Below, one piece after another: positions 42,897-52,019 of a stretch of DNA of 64,000 nt (within the stretch, counting starts at the first letter, position 1; each line of letters starts with the position of its first letter). Both the position numbers and the translations under genes were made by a program. The stretch lies in contig CAJOIE010000003.1 in NCBI GenBank assembly GCA_905234605.1, positions 62,001-126,000 of the forward strand, in the 5' to 3' direction. The stretch is from an uncultured Bacteroidaceae bacterium (GTDB lineage Bacteria > Bacteroidota > Bacteroidia > Bacteroidales > Bacteroidaceae). The notes beneath the pieces are model-generated. The model did not search any database. It was not told the origin of the DNA and saw only the letters and a list, made by a program, of their open reading frames with translations.

Positions 42897-44300
42897 CTAC
42901 TGCCTTGCCTCGAGGTATGCTTCGAGCTCGTCCACATGATATGGTATGCGCTTCTCACCGAGATAGCGTGCGCCTGAGGCTGTGATGAGCAGGTCGTCCT
43001 CAATGCGTATGCCTCCGAAGTCCTTGTAGGCTTCTATCTTGTCGAAGCAGAGGAACTCGGCATTATGCCCCCGTGCGCGCCAGTCGTCGATGAGGTCGGG
43101 GATGAAGTATACGCCCGGCTCGTCGGTCATCACGAAGCCCTCTTGGAGGCGACGGCCACAACGCAGACAGTTGGTGCCGAACTGGTCGAGCCGTGGCTGC
43201 ACCTCGTCGTCGAAGCCCACGTAGTTCTGCCCCAGGCCTTCCATATCATGCACGTCCATGCCCATCATGTGCCCCAGTCCGGTGGGGAAGAACAGTGCGT
43301 GTGCGCCTGCTTCGAGGCTGTCGTCGATATTGCCCCTCATGAGTCCGAGGTCGTGCAGTCGTTCCGTTATGATGCGTGCGGCGGCGAAATGTGCGTCCCA
43401 CCACTTGAGTCCCGGGCGGGCGATGTCGCGCACATGGTCGTGAGCGTCCACGACAATCTGGTATATGTCGCGCTGCCGCTGCGTGAAGCGTCCGCTCACG
43501 GGTGTTGTGCGTGTGTGGTCGGAGCAGTAGTTCTCGTTGGTCTCGGCCCCGCAGTCGCACAGCATCAGGCGTCCGGCCTCCAGTGGGCGCGTCGACGGGT
43601 AGCCGTGCATGATCTCGCCGTGCATGGTGAGTATGCTTGAGAAGCTCACGATGCACCCCTTCGACGATGCTATGCCGCTGATGCGTCCTGCTATCTCCTG
43701 CTCTGTCACTCCCGGGCGGCACATCTGCATGGCCGTGGTGTGCATCTCGTAGCCTATGGCACATGCACGCTCTATCTCGGCCACCTCGCCTTCGCTCTTC
43801 ACGGCACGCTGGTCCACCACGGCGCGAATGAGCTCCACGCTGGCCGCGGCACGCTGTTCGCGAGGGTGGATGCCTGTGAGGTCCATGAGCTGTATCATGA
43901 TGTCGTGGCGGTAGGGCGGCAGGAAATGCAGCCTGCGGCCTTGTCGGTGCACCTCACTGACGATGTCGGCCAGACGGCTCATGGGTGCACTCTTGGCCAC
44001 ACCTGTCTGTGCTGCCATGGTGGCCACGCTGTCCACGGAGCCGAACCACACGATGTCCTCGATGTCGATGTCGTTGCCTATCAGCCACTCGTCGCCCGAG
44101 TCGGCATCTATCACTCCGACGAGGCCGTCGCGGTGTAGGCCGTAGTAGTAGAGGAATGAGCTGTCCTGCCTGTATTTGTAGGCATTGGCAGGGTAGTTGA
44201 CGGGCGACTCGTTGTTGCCAAAGAGCACTATTACGCCATGCTCCACGCGGCGGCGCAGCACGTCGCGGCGTGACTTATAGGTTTGCTTGTCGAATAACAT
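42897..44300 (-). CDS. Xaa-Pro aminopeptidase, M24B family
   Basis: A 467-residue cytoplasmic metallopeptidase that removes N-terminal residues before proline. The start MLFDKQTYKSRRDVLRRRV at 44300 matches family N-termini; the extra 68 residues in the track overlap the next gene. An N-terminal aminopeptidase P domain is followed by the pita-bread domain with metal ligands in LMLCDCGAE, CSDHTRT, GLGHMMGMDVHD, TDEPGVYF and GGIRIEDD. It lies 31 bases after the small gene at 44332. Confidence 0.95.
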   Translation of the reverse strand: MLFDKQTYKSRRDVLRRRVEHGVIVLFGNNESPVNYPANAYKYRQDSSFLYYYGLHRDGLVGVIDADSGDEWLIGNDIDIEDIVWFGSVDSVATMAAQTGVAKSAPMSRLADIVSEVHRQGRRLHFLPPYRHDIMIQLMDLTGIHPREQRAAASVELIRAVVDQRAVKSEGEVAEIERACAIGYEMHTTAMQMCRPGVTEQEIAGRISGIASSKGCIVSFSSILTMHGEIMHGYPSTRPLEAGRLMLCDCGAETNENYCSDHTRTTPVSGRFTQRQRDIYQIVVDAHDHVRDIARPGLKWWDAHFAAARIITERLHDLGLMRGNIDDSLEAGAHALFFPTGLGHMMGMDVHDMEGLGQNYVGFDDEVQPRLDQFGTNCLRCGRRLQEGFVMTDEPGVYFIPDLIDDWRARGHNAEFLCFDKIEAYKDFGGIRIEDDLLITASGARYLGEKRIPYHVDELEAYLEARQ

Positions 44301-44331
44301 AGCTATGTCTTTTGTTGTTGGTTGTCGGTGT

Positions 44332-44625
44332 TCAGTCCTGCCTGTCCACGGGGTCTTGCGCAGTGGTTGTTCCAGCCGTGGCTGCGGCAGGGGCCAGCTG
44401 CTCACGCAGGTACATGAGCATGGCAAACTGGCCGTAGAAGGTGCGGTTGCCGATGCGCGGCCGCAGCACCGTGACCATGCGGCGCACGGTGCGATGCACG
44501 TCATCGAGCTTCATGGCAGGCAGCACGGCCGTGGCCGGCAGCTCGCCGATGTGCTGCTCCATCCAGTCGAGGCACTCGGTGAGTTCCTTTGCCGTGAAGT
44601 TGGTGCGGTAGTGTGTGTTCTGCAT
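44332..44625 (-). CDS. Small conserved-looking cytoplasmic protein, unknown
   Basis: A 97-residue protein without signal peptide or membrane segment. It is helix-rich (LTECLDWMEQHIGELP, then LDDVHRTVRRMVTVLR), and the last 20 residues are low-complexity Ala/Thr. It sits between the C11 and M24 peptidase genes, all on the minus strand with gaps of about 30-40 bases, so it is probably co-transcribed. No family is recognised; the function is unknown. Confidence 0.65.
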   Translation of the reverse strand: MQNTHYRTNFTAKELTECLDWMEQHIGELPATAVLPAMKLDDVHRTVRRMVTVLRPRIGNRTFYGQFAMLMYLREQLAPAAATAGTTTAQDPVDRQD

Positions 44626-44664
44626 TGCTGTGGATGGTTGTCTGGGTTCATGTCGGTCCGCCGG

Positions 44665-45906
44665 CTACTGCTGGAGCCAGCCAGTCGAGGCGAAGCCGAC
44701 GGCTTCACTCCATGCCAGCTGCCCGTAGTGCTCGAGCCATCCTGTGGAGGCATATAGCTCCGAGGGCACGAACATGGCTATGCCTGCCGTGTTGGCTGCA
44801 TCGGTGAGGGTTAGCGGCCATGGAGCATAGCCCGTGACCCACTTGTCGGAGAGGCGTGCATGCACCACGGCTCGGTCGAGCACCTCGCGCCATGCCGCAT
44901 AGTCGGCTTCCGGCAGGTTGGCATGCATGAGCGAGGCGGCATCGTAGCACTCGGTGAAGGTGGTCCGCCAGCCATAGGGGGCAAACATCTGCACCTGCGA
45001 GCAGTCGGGCGTGGAGCGGTAGCCCATCAGCCCTGCCACATGGCGGCGCGTGGCCTCGGCGAGCAGCTCCATCTGGCTTGTTGCCACCACGGAGAGCTCC
45101 GTGCCGCCGCCGTTGTACACCCCTGCGCCTGTCTCGTAGTAGTCGGCATAGGTGTCGGTGATGGCTGCGGCATCGGCTGGCACGGCGGCCAGCAGCGGCA
45201 TGAGCAGGTGGTAGGGTGCCCCGTTGCCCGGTATCTCGGCAGGCGAGGCTATTATGTAGTCTGCCACGTGGCGCAGCTCGTAGGCCACTTCCACGCTCTG
45301 CATGAAGCATGCGTCGAAGAGAATGTAGTCGAAGTGGGCCACCTGCGCGAGCACCTGCGCCAGTGTCGTGATGTCCATCTCCGTGCCGCTGTTGTCGGCC
45401 AGTGAGCGGCGTCCGCTGTCGATGCCGAAGGAGCGGCGCGGCAAGCGTGCCTGCCTGGCAGGCACCCAGCCCGAGGCATGGCTCCAGAGCACGAGGCCGT
45501 AGTTGTCGGCGGGATAGGTGGTCACGATGTCACGCAGGATGGTGAGCATGGTGAGGCTGTCGGTGAGCGTGGGGTTGCCCGTGTATGTGCGCACCGTCTG
45601 CAACGGTGTGCCGGCAGTGCCCGCACAGAGGCGCGTGCCGTGGGCGTCGTCGATGACGGCCACCACGCGGGCCGAGGGCTGCATGGCTCCCAGCCCGGCA
45701 GCTATCTCGAGCGAGTCGGCCGTGGCGAAGTCGGAGAGCGAGTTCTCCGCCTCCACATAGACTATCACCGTGCGCGCCAGCGTGTCGCCAGGCGTGCCTG
45801 CGGCAGTCTGCTGCGGCTGCGGGTCGCAGTGCGAATGGCAGCCGGCAAGCAACATGGCTGCAAACAGCAACAGCGGGAGCAGCGTGTGTGTCGGGCGAAG
45901 ATGCAT
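44665..45906 (-). CDS. Clostripain-like C11 cysteine peptidase, lipoprotein
   Basis: A 413-residue peptidase. The start MHLRPTH at 45906 gives a lipoprotein signal with the lipobox LLAGC (Cys23), so it is probably anchored in the outer membrane. Clan CD catalytic residues are visible: His143 in LVLWSHASGW and Cys200 in YILFDACFMQ. C11 enzymes cut after basic residues. An upstream -7-like box lies only 9 bases from the start codon. Confidence 0.9.
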   Translation of the reverse strand: MHLRPTHTLLPLLLFAAMLLAGCHSHCDPQPQQTAAGTPGDTLARTVIVYVEAENSLSDFATADSLEIAAGLGAMQPSARVVAVIDDAHGTRLCAGTAGTPLQTVRTYTGNPTLTDSLTMLTILRDIVTTYPADNYGLVLWSHASGWVPARQARLPRRSFGIDSGRRSLADNSGTEMDITTLAQVLAQVAHFDYILFDACFMQSVEVAYELRHVADYIIASPAEIPGNGAPYHLLMPLLAAVPADAAAITDTYADYYETGAGVYNGGGTELSVVATSQMELLAEATRRHVAGLMGYRSTPDCSQVQMFAPYGWRTTFTECYDAASLMHANLPEADYAAWREVLDRAVVHARLSDKWVTGYAPWPLTLTDAANTAGIAMFVPSELYASTGWLEHYGQLAWSEAVGFASTGWLQQ

Positions 45907-45914
45907 AATATGTG

Positions 45915-45923
45915 GCGAAGATA
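45915..45923 (-). promoter_or_regulatory. -7-like box TATCTTCGC for the C11 gene
   Basis: One mismatch to TAnnTTTGC, placed 9 bases before the start codon. If used, the transcript would be nearly leaderless. It is divergent from the histidine kinase promoter. Confidence 0.5.
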
Positions 45924-46001
45924 GGTATTTCCGCGACACTCCACACTAAAAGGCCCGCTTTTTCGTTAATACAAAGGTGCGGCTGCAAGCGCACATGTTG
46001 T

Positions 46002-46010
46002 TATCTTTGT
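46002..46010 (+). promoter_or_regulatory. -7 box TATCTTTGT directly before the histidine kinase
   Basis: A good -7 element that ends 4 bases before the GTG at 46015, implying a leaderless transcript. Confidence 0.6.
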
Positions 46011-46014
46011 CGCC

Positions 46015-47178
46015 GTGAAACTGTCATTCTCCCCCTCCCGTCACTCCCGCTGGAAGACGCTGCTCGCCGTGGCGGCCATCGTTGTGTGCGGCGGCTCGCT
46101 GCTGTGGTCGCACTGGTTAGTGGCCGACCTTGCCGACGAGGAGCGCACGCGCATGCTCATCTGGGCCGAAGCCATGCGCTGCATCGGCACTGCCGACGAC
46201 GAGACCGACCTCTCGCTGGTGCTGCGCGTGGTGAACAGCAACCACACCATCCCCGTGGTGGTGCTCAACCGCGACGGCGACGTGGAGACCTACCGCAACC
46301 TGCACTTCAAGGCCGCCTCCGCGGCCGACACGCTGCACACCGTGGCCGCCGTGGCACAGGAGATGAAGGCCGCAGGCCGTGTGATACGCATCAGCCTCGA
46401 CCGCGACGACTACATGGACGTGTGCTACGACGAGAGCATCATGTTGCGCCGTCTCGCACGCTATCCCTACATCCAGCTCGGGATAATAGTGTTCTTTGTG
46501 GCCACAGCCATCGTGGCACTGCTCAGCTCCAAGCGCGCCGAGCAGAACCGCGTGTGGGTGGGCCTCTCCAAGGAGACGGCGCACCAGCTCGGCACACCCA
46601 TCTCGTCGCTCCTGGCATGGACACAGATGCTGCATGAGACCTATCCCGACGACGAGCTGCTGCCCGAGATGGACAAGGACGTGCAGCGGTTGCAGATGAT
46701 AGCCGAGCGCTTCTCCAAGATAGGTTCACAGCCCGAGCTGCAAGTGGACAACGTGGGCGACGTCATTGCCCACGTGGCCGACTACATAGCCCGCCGCACA
46801 TCGTCGCGTGTCGACATCTGCGTGCGCGCACCGCAGCACCCCGTCTACGCACGCATCAACGCCTCACTCTTCGAGTGGGTGGTGGAGAACCTGTGCAAGA
46901 ATGCCGTCGACGCCATGGACGGCCGCGGCAACATCACCATCACCACCCTTGAGGAAGCCTCGCGCATAGCCATCGAAGTGGCCGACACAGGCAAAGGCAT
47001 AGCACCGCGCCACCTGAAGGACGTGTTCCAGCCAGGCTTCACCACCAAGAAGCGAGGCTGGGGCCTTGGCCTCTCTCTGGCCAAGCGCATCGTGGAGGAC
47101 TACCATCAGGGCCGCATCTACGTCAAGGCATCCGAGCCCGGCCGCGGCACCACCTTCCGCATCGAGCTGCGCAAGTAA
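46015..47178 (+). CDS. Sensor histidine kinase
   Basis: A 387-residue membrane kinase. It uses a GTG start; no in-frame ATG lies upstream, and the next Met is deep in the sensor domain. One transmembrane helix lies at about residues 15-35 and a second at 155-175, with a periplasmic sensor of about 115 residues between them. The H-box is LSKETAHQLGTPISSLL (His190). N and G boxes follow: VVENLCKNAVDAMDG, DTGKGIAPRHL and GWGLGLSLAKRIVEDYH. No response regulator gene is adjacent, so the partner is unknown. Confidence 0.93.
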   Translation: MKLSFSPSRHSRWKTLLAVAAIVVCGGSLLWSHWLVADLADEERTRMLIWAEAMRCIGTADDETDLSLVLRVVNSNHTIPVVVLNRDGDVETYRNLHFKAASAADTLHTVAAVAQEMKAAGRVIRISLDRDDYMDVCYDESIMLRRLARYPYIQLGIIVFFVATAIVALLSSKRAEQNRVWVGLSKETAHQLGTPISSLLAWTQMLHETYPDDELLPEMDKDVQRLQMIAERFSKIGSQPELQVDNVGDVIAHVADYIARRTSSRVDICVRAPQHPVYARINASLFEWVVENLCKNAVDAMDGRGNITITTLEEASRIAIEVADTGKGIAPRHLKDVFQPGFTTKKRGWGLGLSLAKRIVEDYHQGRIYVKASEPGRGTTFRIELRK

Positions 47179-47294
47179 AGACCATCGCCACGCACTGCCA
47201 TGACGACGGCCCCACAGCCATCCCGCCGCCACCATGCACCACAGCCGGCGGCAGCCTGCCAGCCCGCCAAATACACCTGCTTTCCCGCTGCAAG

Positions 47295-47380
47295 ACACCC
47301 TGCACCCTCATCGCAAACACAGTGCAGGGTAGGCACACCACACCCTGCACCCACATCGCCGTCACCATGCAGGCTGATGC
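47295..47380. repeat. Intergenic repeat cluster E (CACCCTGCAC family)
   Basis: Direct copies ACACCCTGCACCCTCATCGC and ACACCCTGCACCCACATCGC are separated by an inverted AGTGCAGGGT and followed by CACCATGCAGGCTGATGC. It lies in the 385-base gap after the histidine kinase, and tRNA-Ser begins about 180 bases further on. The rest of the gap shows no gene. Confidence 0.82.
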
Positions 47381-47563
47381 AAGCCCACGGCACAGCCGCC
47401 ACACCATGCGCCACCACCCCTGCCAAAGCCACACCGCCGCCATGGTTCCACGCCACCGCAAGGCATCGGGCCGCACCATCAGCAAGCAAGCTCCGGCACA
47501 GCCATAAGGCAGAACCGGAGCTTGCTGCGCCAAGAGCTGCCTCATGCAGCGCGGCGGCTATGC

Positions 47564-47647
47564 GGAGAGAGAGGGATTCGAACCCCCGGTGCCTTGCGGC
47601 ACGGCGGTTTTCAAGACCGCTGTAATCGACCACTCTACCATCTCTCC
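47564..47647 (-). tRNA. tRNA-Ser (anticodon UGA)
   Basis: On the minus strand the 84-base sequence has a perfect acceptor stem (GGAGAGA with TCTCTCC) and a D arm. The anticodon stem GCGGT/ACCGC has loop CTTGAAA, so the anticodon is TGA. A variable arm and GGTTCGAATCC T loop follow. CCA is not encoded. A -7 box lies just upstream. Confidence 0.95.
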
Positions 47648-47663
47648 AATGGACTAAGCGACT

Positions 47664-47672
47664 GCAAAGATA
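47664..47672 (-). promoter_or_regulatory. -7 box TATCTTTGC for tRNA-Ser
   Basis: A perfect minus-strand -7 element 17 bases before the tRNA 5' end. Confidence 0.7.
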
Positions 47673-47777
47673 GGCATTTGCGCCGATGGCATCGTCCTGC
47701 AAGGCCCATTTTTTTGCCTCATGGCACCTTTTTCGCCTAAAACCTGCATCCACACTTGCCCATAGACGGCAAACACA

Positions 47778-47786
47778 TATATTTGC
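47778..47786 (+). promoter_or_regulatory. Promoter of the 38-residue peptide gene
   Basis: TATATTTGC with a TTG 19 bases upstream (47756) is a full match to the Bacteroidetes consensus. The leader to the ATG is about 45-50 bases. Confidence 0.78.
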
Positions 47787-47838
47787 ATTAGCACAGAAGC
47801 ACAACAGTGTCAACCTAAACAACAGGAGGAAATTAGCT

Positions 47839-47955
47839 ATGAAACCGAAACCCAAAATGCATGGCCAGGACGACTACGAACTGGACAACTACATGAACGA
47901 CGACTACGACCGCTTCTACGAGGTGTCGAGCAACACCTCCACCTGGTACAACTGA
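47839..47955 (+). CDS. Very small acidic, tyrosine-rich protein (38 residues)
   Basis: A short gene absent as its own entry from the ORF track. The product starts MKPKPKMHGQDDYELDNYMN and ends NTSTWYN. It is rich in Asp and Tyr, without a signal peptide or cysteine. Three signals support expression: a consensus promoter at 47778, a perfect AGGAGG Shine-Dalgarno 10 bases before the ATG, which is unusual in this phylum, and a strong hairpin 40 bases after the stop. The gene stands alone between tRNA-Ser (divergent) and mazG. Function is unknown. Confidence 0.75.
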   Translation: MKPKPKMHGQDDYELDNYMNDDYDRFYEVSSNTSTWYN

Positions 47956-47993
47956 GCGGCAAGCACACCGCTGCGTCACAGCAGTGCCACCGC

Positions 47994-48050
47994 GGGGAGC
48001 GAAGAGGGGAGCCAAGAGCACCTTCTTCGCTCCCCTGCTTGCTTTCTTGC
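47994..48050 (+). terminator. Hairpin after the 38-residue peptide gene
   Basis: GGGGAGCGAAGA pairs perfectly with TCTTCGCTCCCC around an 18-base loop, followed by TGCTTGCTTTCTTGCC. It probably ends the small transcript. Confidence 0.72.
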
Positions 48051-48082
48051 CCCGCAGGGCATCGTTCTTCACTTTTAATCCC

Positions 48083-48091
48083 TACATTTGC
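48083..48091 (+). promoter_or_regulatory. -7 box TACATTTGC for mazG (and valS)
   Basis: A perfect -7 element about 60 bases before the mazG ATG. ValS follows mazG by 20 bases and is probably read from here too. Confidence 0.7.
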
Positions 48092-48151
48092 ACCGTTTTA
48101 GCCCGAAGGGGCATGGCAACGTAACCACACACACCTACACCACACACAGCA

Positions 48152-48982
48152 ATGCACAGCAGAGAAGAAAAGATGGAGGCCTTCGGGCGGCTGCTCGACG
48201 TCATGGACGAACTCAGAGAGAAATGCCCATGGGACCGCAAACAGACTAACGACAGCCTGCGGCCCAACACCATTGAGGAGACCTACGAGCTCTCCGACGC
48301 CCTCCTGCGTCACGACACGGCCGATATATGCAAAGAGCTCGGCGACGTGCTGCTCCACATCGTGTTCTATGCCAAGATAGGGCAGGAACAAGGCCAGTTC
48401 GACATTGCCGACGTGTGCCACCGACTCTGCGACAAGCTCATCTACCGCCACCCACACGTGTATGGCGAGGTCAAGGCCTCCGATGCCGAAACCGTGGTGA
48501 AGAACTGGGAGCAGCTCAAGGTGAAGGAGAAGGACGGCAACAAGCGTGTGCTCAGCGGCGTGCCCGGGGCTCTGCCCTCAATCATCAAGGCATACCGCAT
48601 CCAGGACAAGGCACGCGGTGTGGGCTTCGACTGGGAGCAGCGCCGCGACGTGTGGGCCAAGGTGCACGAGGAGCTGCAGGAGCTGGAAGCCGAGCTGGAA
48701 CGTGAGGACAAAGAGGCCAGCACCAACGAGCTGGGCGACTTCCTCTTCGCCGTCATCAACGCAGCACGCCTCTACCACCTCAACCCCGACAATGCACTTG
48801 AGCGCACCAACCGCAAGTTCATCAGCCGCTTCACCTATCTGGAGGAACACAGCATACGCATTGGCAAGCCACTCACCGAGATGTCGCTCCAGGAGATGGA
48901 CACCCTGTGGGAGGAGGCAAAGAGGCTGGAAACAGAAGCCCCCATGCCACAAGAGGGAGAGCAGCTACCAGGCAACCAATGA
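48152..48982 (+). CDS. mazG: Nucleoside triphosphate pyrophosphohydrolase MazG
   Basis: A 276-residue cytoplasmic enzyme that hydrolyses NTPs and dNTPs to monophosphates and pyrophosphate. Two MazG domains are visible. The first has CPWDRKQTNDSLRPNTIEET with Glu42, Glu43 and Glu46, then KELGDVLLHI (Glu62, Asp65). The second has HEELQELEAEL and NELGDFLFAVINAARL. The length is typical of the two-domain E. coli-type protein. The start is 60 bases after a good -7 box. Confidence 0.96.
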   Translation: MHSREEKMEAFGRLLDVMDELREKCPWDRKQTNDSLRPNTIEETYELSDALLRHDTADICKELGDVLLHIVFYAKIGQEQGQFDIADVCHRLCDKLIYRHPHVYGEVKASDAETVVKNWEQLKVKEKDGNKRVLSGVPGALPSIIKAYRIQDKARGVGFDWEQRRDVWAKVHEELQELEAELEREDKEASTNELGDFLFAVINAARLYHLNPDNALERTNRKFISRFTYLEEHSIRIGKPLTEMSLQEMDTLWEEAKRLETEAPMPQEGEQLPGNQ

Positions 48983-49002
48983 ATTCATAAATACGCAACA
49001 GT

Positions 49003-51813
49003 ATGAGCGATAACCATCAGCAGAACATTCCACACTCCCCCGCCGAAGGGGAGCGGGGAGGAGGACTTCCTCCCAAGTACTCCCCCTCTGAGGTCGAAGG
49101 CAAGTGGTACCAGTACTGGCTGGACCACCACATGTTCGCCTCCAAGCCCGACAGCCGCGAGCCCTACACCATAGTGATACCGCCACCCAACGTGACAGGC
49201 GTGCTCCACATGGGCCACGTGCTCAACGAAACCATTCAGGACATACTCGTGCGCCACGCCCGCATGGAGGGCAAGAACGCCTGCTGGGTGCCCGGCACCG
49301 ACCACGCCTCCATCGCCACCGAGGCCAAGGTGGTGAACCGTCTGGCAGAACAGGGAATAAAGAAAACCGACCTCACCCGCGAGGAGTTCCTCCGCCACGC
49401 CTGGGCATGGACAGAGGAGCACGGAGGCATCATACTCAAGCAGCTGCGCCGCCTGGGATGCTCATGCGACTGGGACCGCACGGCATTCACCATGGACGAC
49501 GTGCGCTCCGAGAGCGTCATCAAGGTGTTTGTCGACCTCTACCGCAAGGGACTCATCTACCGTGGCGTGCGCATGGTGAACTGGGATCCCAAGGCCCTCA
49601 CAGCCCTCTCCGATGAAGAGGTAATATATAAGGAAGAGCACACCAAGCTCTACTACATGAAATACTACGTGGCCGCGAGCACGCCCGTCGGTCAGTCCGA
49701 CATCGCAGCCTCAGTGCCAGGCACCGACACGGAATGCGCCAACGTCGTGCACCACGACGAGCGCGGCTACTATGCCGTCGTGGCCACCACCCGCCCCGAG
49801 ACCATCATGGGCGACGTGGCCATGTGCATCAACCCTGCCGACCCCAAGAACCAGTGGCTCAAGGGCAAGCACGTCATCGTGCCGCTCGTGGGACGCGAGA
49901 TACCCGTCATCGAAGACGACTACGTGGACATCGACTTCGGCACGGGTTGCCTCAAAGTGACGCCTGCCCACGATGTCAACGACTACATGCTGGGCGAGAA
50001 ATACAACCTGCGTGCCATCGACATCTTCAACGACAACGCCACACTGAGCGACCGCATCCTGTGCGACACCGGCGACCTTGCCAAGTATGTGGGCATGGAC
50101 CGCTTCGACTGCCGACGCCAGATAGCCCAGGACATGGTGGAGGCCGGACTCATGGAGCATATCGACGACTACGACAACAAGATCGGATGCTCGGAACGCA
50201 CCGGCGTGCCCATAGAGCCCAAGCTGTCGATGCAGTGGTTCCTGCGCATGGAACACCTGGCCGACATCGCACTGAAACCCGTCATGGACGACGACATCCA
50301 GTTCTACCCCGCAAAATACAAGAACACCTACCGCCACTGGCTTGAGAACATCAAGGACTGGTGCATATCGCGCCAGCTGTGGTGGGGGCACCGCATCCCG
50401 GCATGGTATCTGCCATCGGGCGGATACATCGTTGCCGAGACTGCCGACGAGGCACTGCGCCTCGCACGCCAGCAAAGCAGCAATCAAGAGCTGCAGATGG
50501 CCGACCTCCGTCAGGACGAAGATGCCCTCGACACATGGTTCTCATCGTGGCTGTGGCCCATAAGCCTCTTCGACGGCATACGCCACCCTGGCAATGCCGA
50601 GCTCTCCTACTACTACCCCACGGCCGACCTTGTGACAGGACCCGACATCATCTTCTTCTGGGTGGCACGCATGATTATGGCAGGCTACGAGTATGAAGGC
50701 AAGATGCCCTTCCGTCATGTCTACTTCACAGGCATCGTCCGCGACAAGCTCGGGCGCAAGATGAGCAAGAGCCTCGGCAACAGTCCCGACCCCCTCGACC
50801 TCATAGACCGCTTCGGTGCCGACGGTGTGCGCATGGGCATGATGCTCAGTGCCCCCGCAGGCAACGACATACTCTTCGACGAGAGCCTGTGCGAACAGGG
50901 CCGCAACTTCAACAACAAGATATGGAATGCCTTCCGCCTTGTGAAAGGGTGGGAGGTGGCAGACAGCACACAGCCTGAAGCTGCCCTGTTAGCTACCAAC
51001 TGGTTTGCCGCCAAGCTGCGGCTCGCCGCCGAGGAACTTGCCGACGACTTCTCCAAGTATCGGCTCTCTGAGGCACTGATGACTGTCTACCGCCTCTTCT
51101 GGGACGAGTTCTCATCGTGGTACCTGGAGATGGTGAAGCCTGCCTACGTTGACGGCCAGCCCCAGCCTGTGGACCGTGCCACCTACGACAGTACGCTCCA
51201 GTTCTTCGAGGTGCTGCTGAAGATGCTCCACCCCTTCATGCCCTTCATCACCGAAGAGCTGTGGCAGGCACTCTGCGACCGCCAGCCCGGCGACAGCATC
51301 ATGCGTTCCGAGCTGCACATTGCCACACCCGAGGAGAGCGACCGCACGCTCTGTGCCGCCGTGGACGTACTGAAGGAGATAGTAACCAGCGTGCGTGCCG
51401 TGCGCTCACAGAAGAACATCGCTCCCAAGGAGAAGCTGGTGCTCGAAATGGTGGATGCCGCCGCCCAACAGCCACTGCCTCAGGGCGGTGCAGATGCCCT
51501 CATGAAGATGGCCAACCTCTCTGCTGTCAATGCCGTGGCAGAGAAGAGCAAGGGCAGTGCCAGCTTCCTCATCGGCACCAGCGAGTACGCCGTGCCCCTC
51601 GGCGACCTCATCGACACCGAGGCCGAGCGCAAGAAGCTCGAGGCTGAGCTGCAACGCATAGAGGGTTTCCTTGCAAGCATCGAGAAGAAGCTTGCCAACG
51701 AGCGCTTCGTGCAGAACGCCCCTGCCGCCGTGGTCGAGATGGAGCGCAAGAAGCAGGCCGATGCGCAGCAGAAGATTGCCTCCATACGCGAAACCATCAA
51801 GCAGCTGGGCTGA
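49003..51813 (+). CDS. valS: Valyl-tRNA synthetase
   Basis: A 936-residue class I aminoacyl-tRNA synthetase. HIGH is HMGH (69-72, in [16 protein letters not shown]), KMSKS is at 586-590 ([15 protein letters not shown]), and the C-terminal coiled coil ([16 protein letters not shown]) is typical of ValS. Odd points are an N-terminal extension of about 20 residues ([20 protein letters not shown]) encoded by a GC-rich palindromic stretch, and an insertion of about 20 residues ([20 protein letters not shown]) in the editing domain region. Both seem to leave the active sites intact. Confidence 0.97.
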   Translation: MSDNHQQNIPHSPAEGERGGGLPPKYSPSEVEGKWYQYWLDHHMFASKPDSREPYTIVIPPPNVTGVLHMGHVLNETIQDILVRHARMEGKNACWVPGTDHASIATEAKVVNRLAEQGIKKTDLTREEFLRHAWAWTEEHGGIILKQLRRLGCSCDWDRTAFTMDDVRSESVIKVFVDLYRKGLIYRGVRMVNWDPKALTALSDEEVIYKEEHTKLYYMKYYVAASTPVGQSDIAASVPGTDTECANVVHHDERGYYAVVATTRPETIMGDVAMCINPADPKNQWLKGKHVIVPLVGREIPVIEDDYVDIDFGTGCLKVTPAHDVNDYMLGEKYNLRAIDIFNDNATLSDRILCDTGDLAKYVGMDRFDCRRQIAQDMVEAGLMEHIDDYDNKIGCSERTGVPIEPKLSMQWFLRMEHLADIALKPVMDDDIQFYPAKYKNTYRHWLENIKDWCISRQLWWGHRIPAWYLPSGGYIVAETADEALRLARQQSSNQELQMADLRQDEDALDTWFSSWLWPISLFDGIRHPGNAELSYYYPTADLVTGPDIIFFWVARMIMAGYEYEGKMPFRHVYFTGIVRDKLGRKMSKSLGNSPDPLDLIDRFGADGVRMGMMLSAPAGNDILFDESLCEQGRNFNNKIWNAFRLVKGWEVADSTQPEAALLATNWFAAKLRLAAEELADDFSKYRLSEALMTVYRLFWDEFSSWYLEMVKPAYVDGQPQPVDRATYDSTLQFFEVLLKMLHPFMPFITEELWQALCDRQPGDSIMRSELHIATPEESDRTLCAAVDVLKEIVTSVRAVRSQKNIAPKEKLVLEMVDAAAQQPLPQGGADALMKMANLSAVNAVAEKSKGSASFLIGTSEYAVPLGDLIDTEAERKKLEAELQRIEGFLASIEKKLANERFVQNAPAAVVEMERKKQADAQQKIASIRETIKQLG

Positions 51814-51853
51814 CACCTACTTATATATTAGGCTGACACCTATTATATATAAT
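51808..51853. repeat. 23-base direct duplication overlapping the valS stop
   Basis: GGCTGACACCTACTTATATA and its near copy GGCTGACACCTATTATATAT occur in tandem; the first copy contains the valS stop codon. It looks like a local duplication of the gene end. Confidence 0.8.
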
Positions 51854-51875
51854 AACGCCCACGGCTGAACCCGCC

Positions 51876-51911
51876 AGGAGGCACAGAGCTTGACACAGCC
51901 CTGTGCCTCCT
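51876..51911 (+). terminator. Hairpin after valS
   Basis: AGGAGGCACAG pairs with CTGTGCCTCCT around a 14-base loop. There is no strong T run. It lies 60 bases past the valS stop and before the metY promoter. Confidence 0.6.
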
Positions 51912-51956
51912 GCATTATACCACATTAGGGGTATTGCCCGCACGGCACACGCCCCT

Positions 51957-51965
51957 TACCTTTGC
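51957..51965 (+). promoter_or_regulatory. Promoter for the acetylhomoserine sulfhydrylase gene
   Basis: TACCTTTGC with TTG 20 bases upstream (51934) matches the full consensus. It gives a 50-60 base leader and supports the ATG at 52020. Confidence 0.8.
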
Positions 51966-52019
51966 ACCAGACAAACAGCAAGACCGCACACAACCGACAA
52001 ACCAATAAACACACACACC

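Noticed and set aside
44301-44504. N-terminal extension of the M24 peptidase to 44504
   Set aside because: The extra 68 residues are Cys/Ser/Pro-rich without family similarity and overlap the 97-residue gene read in another frame.
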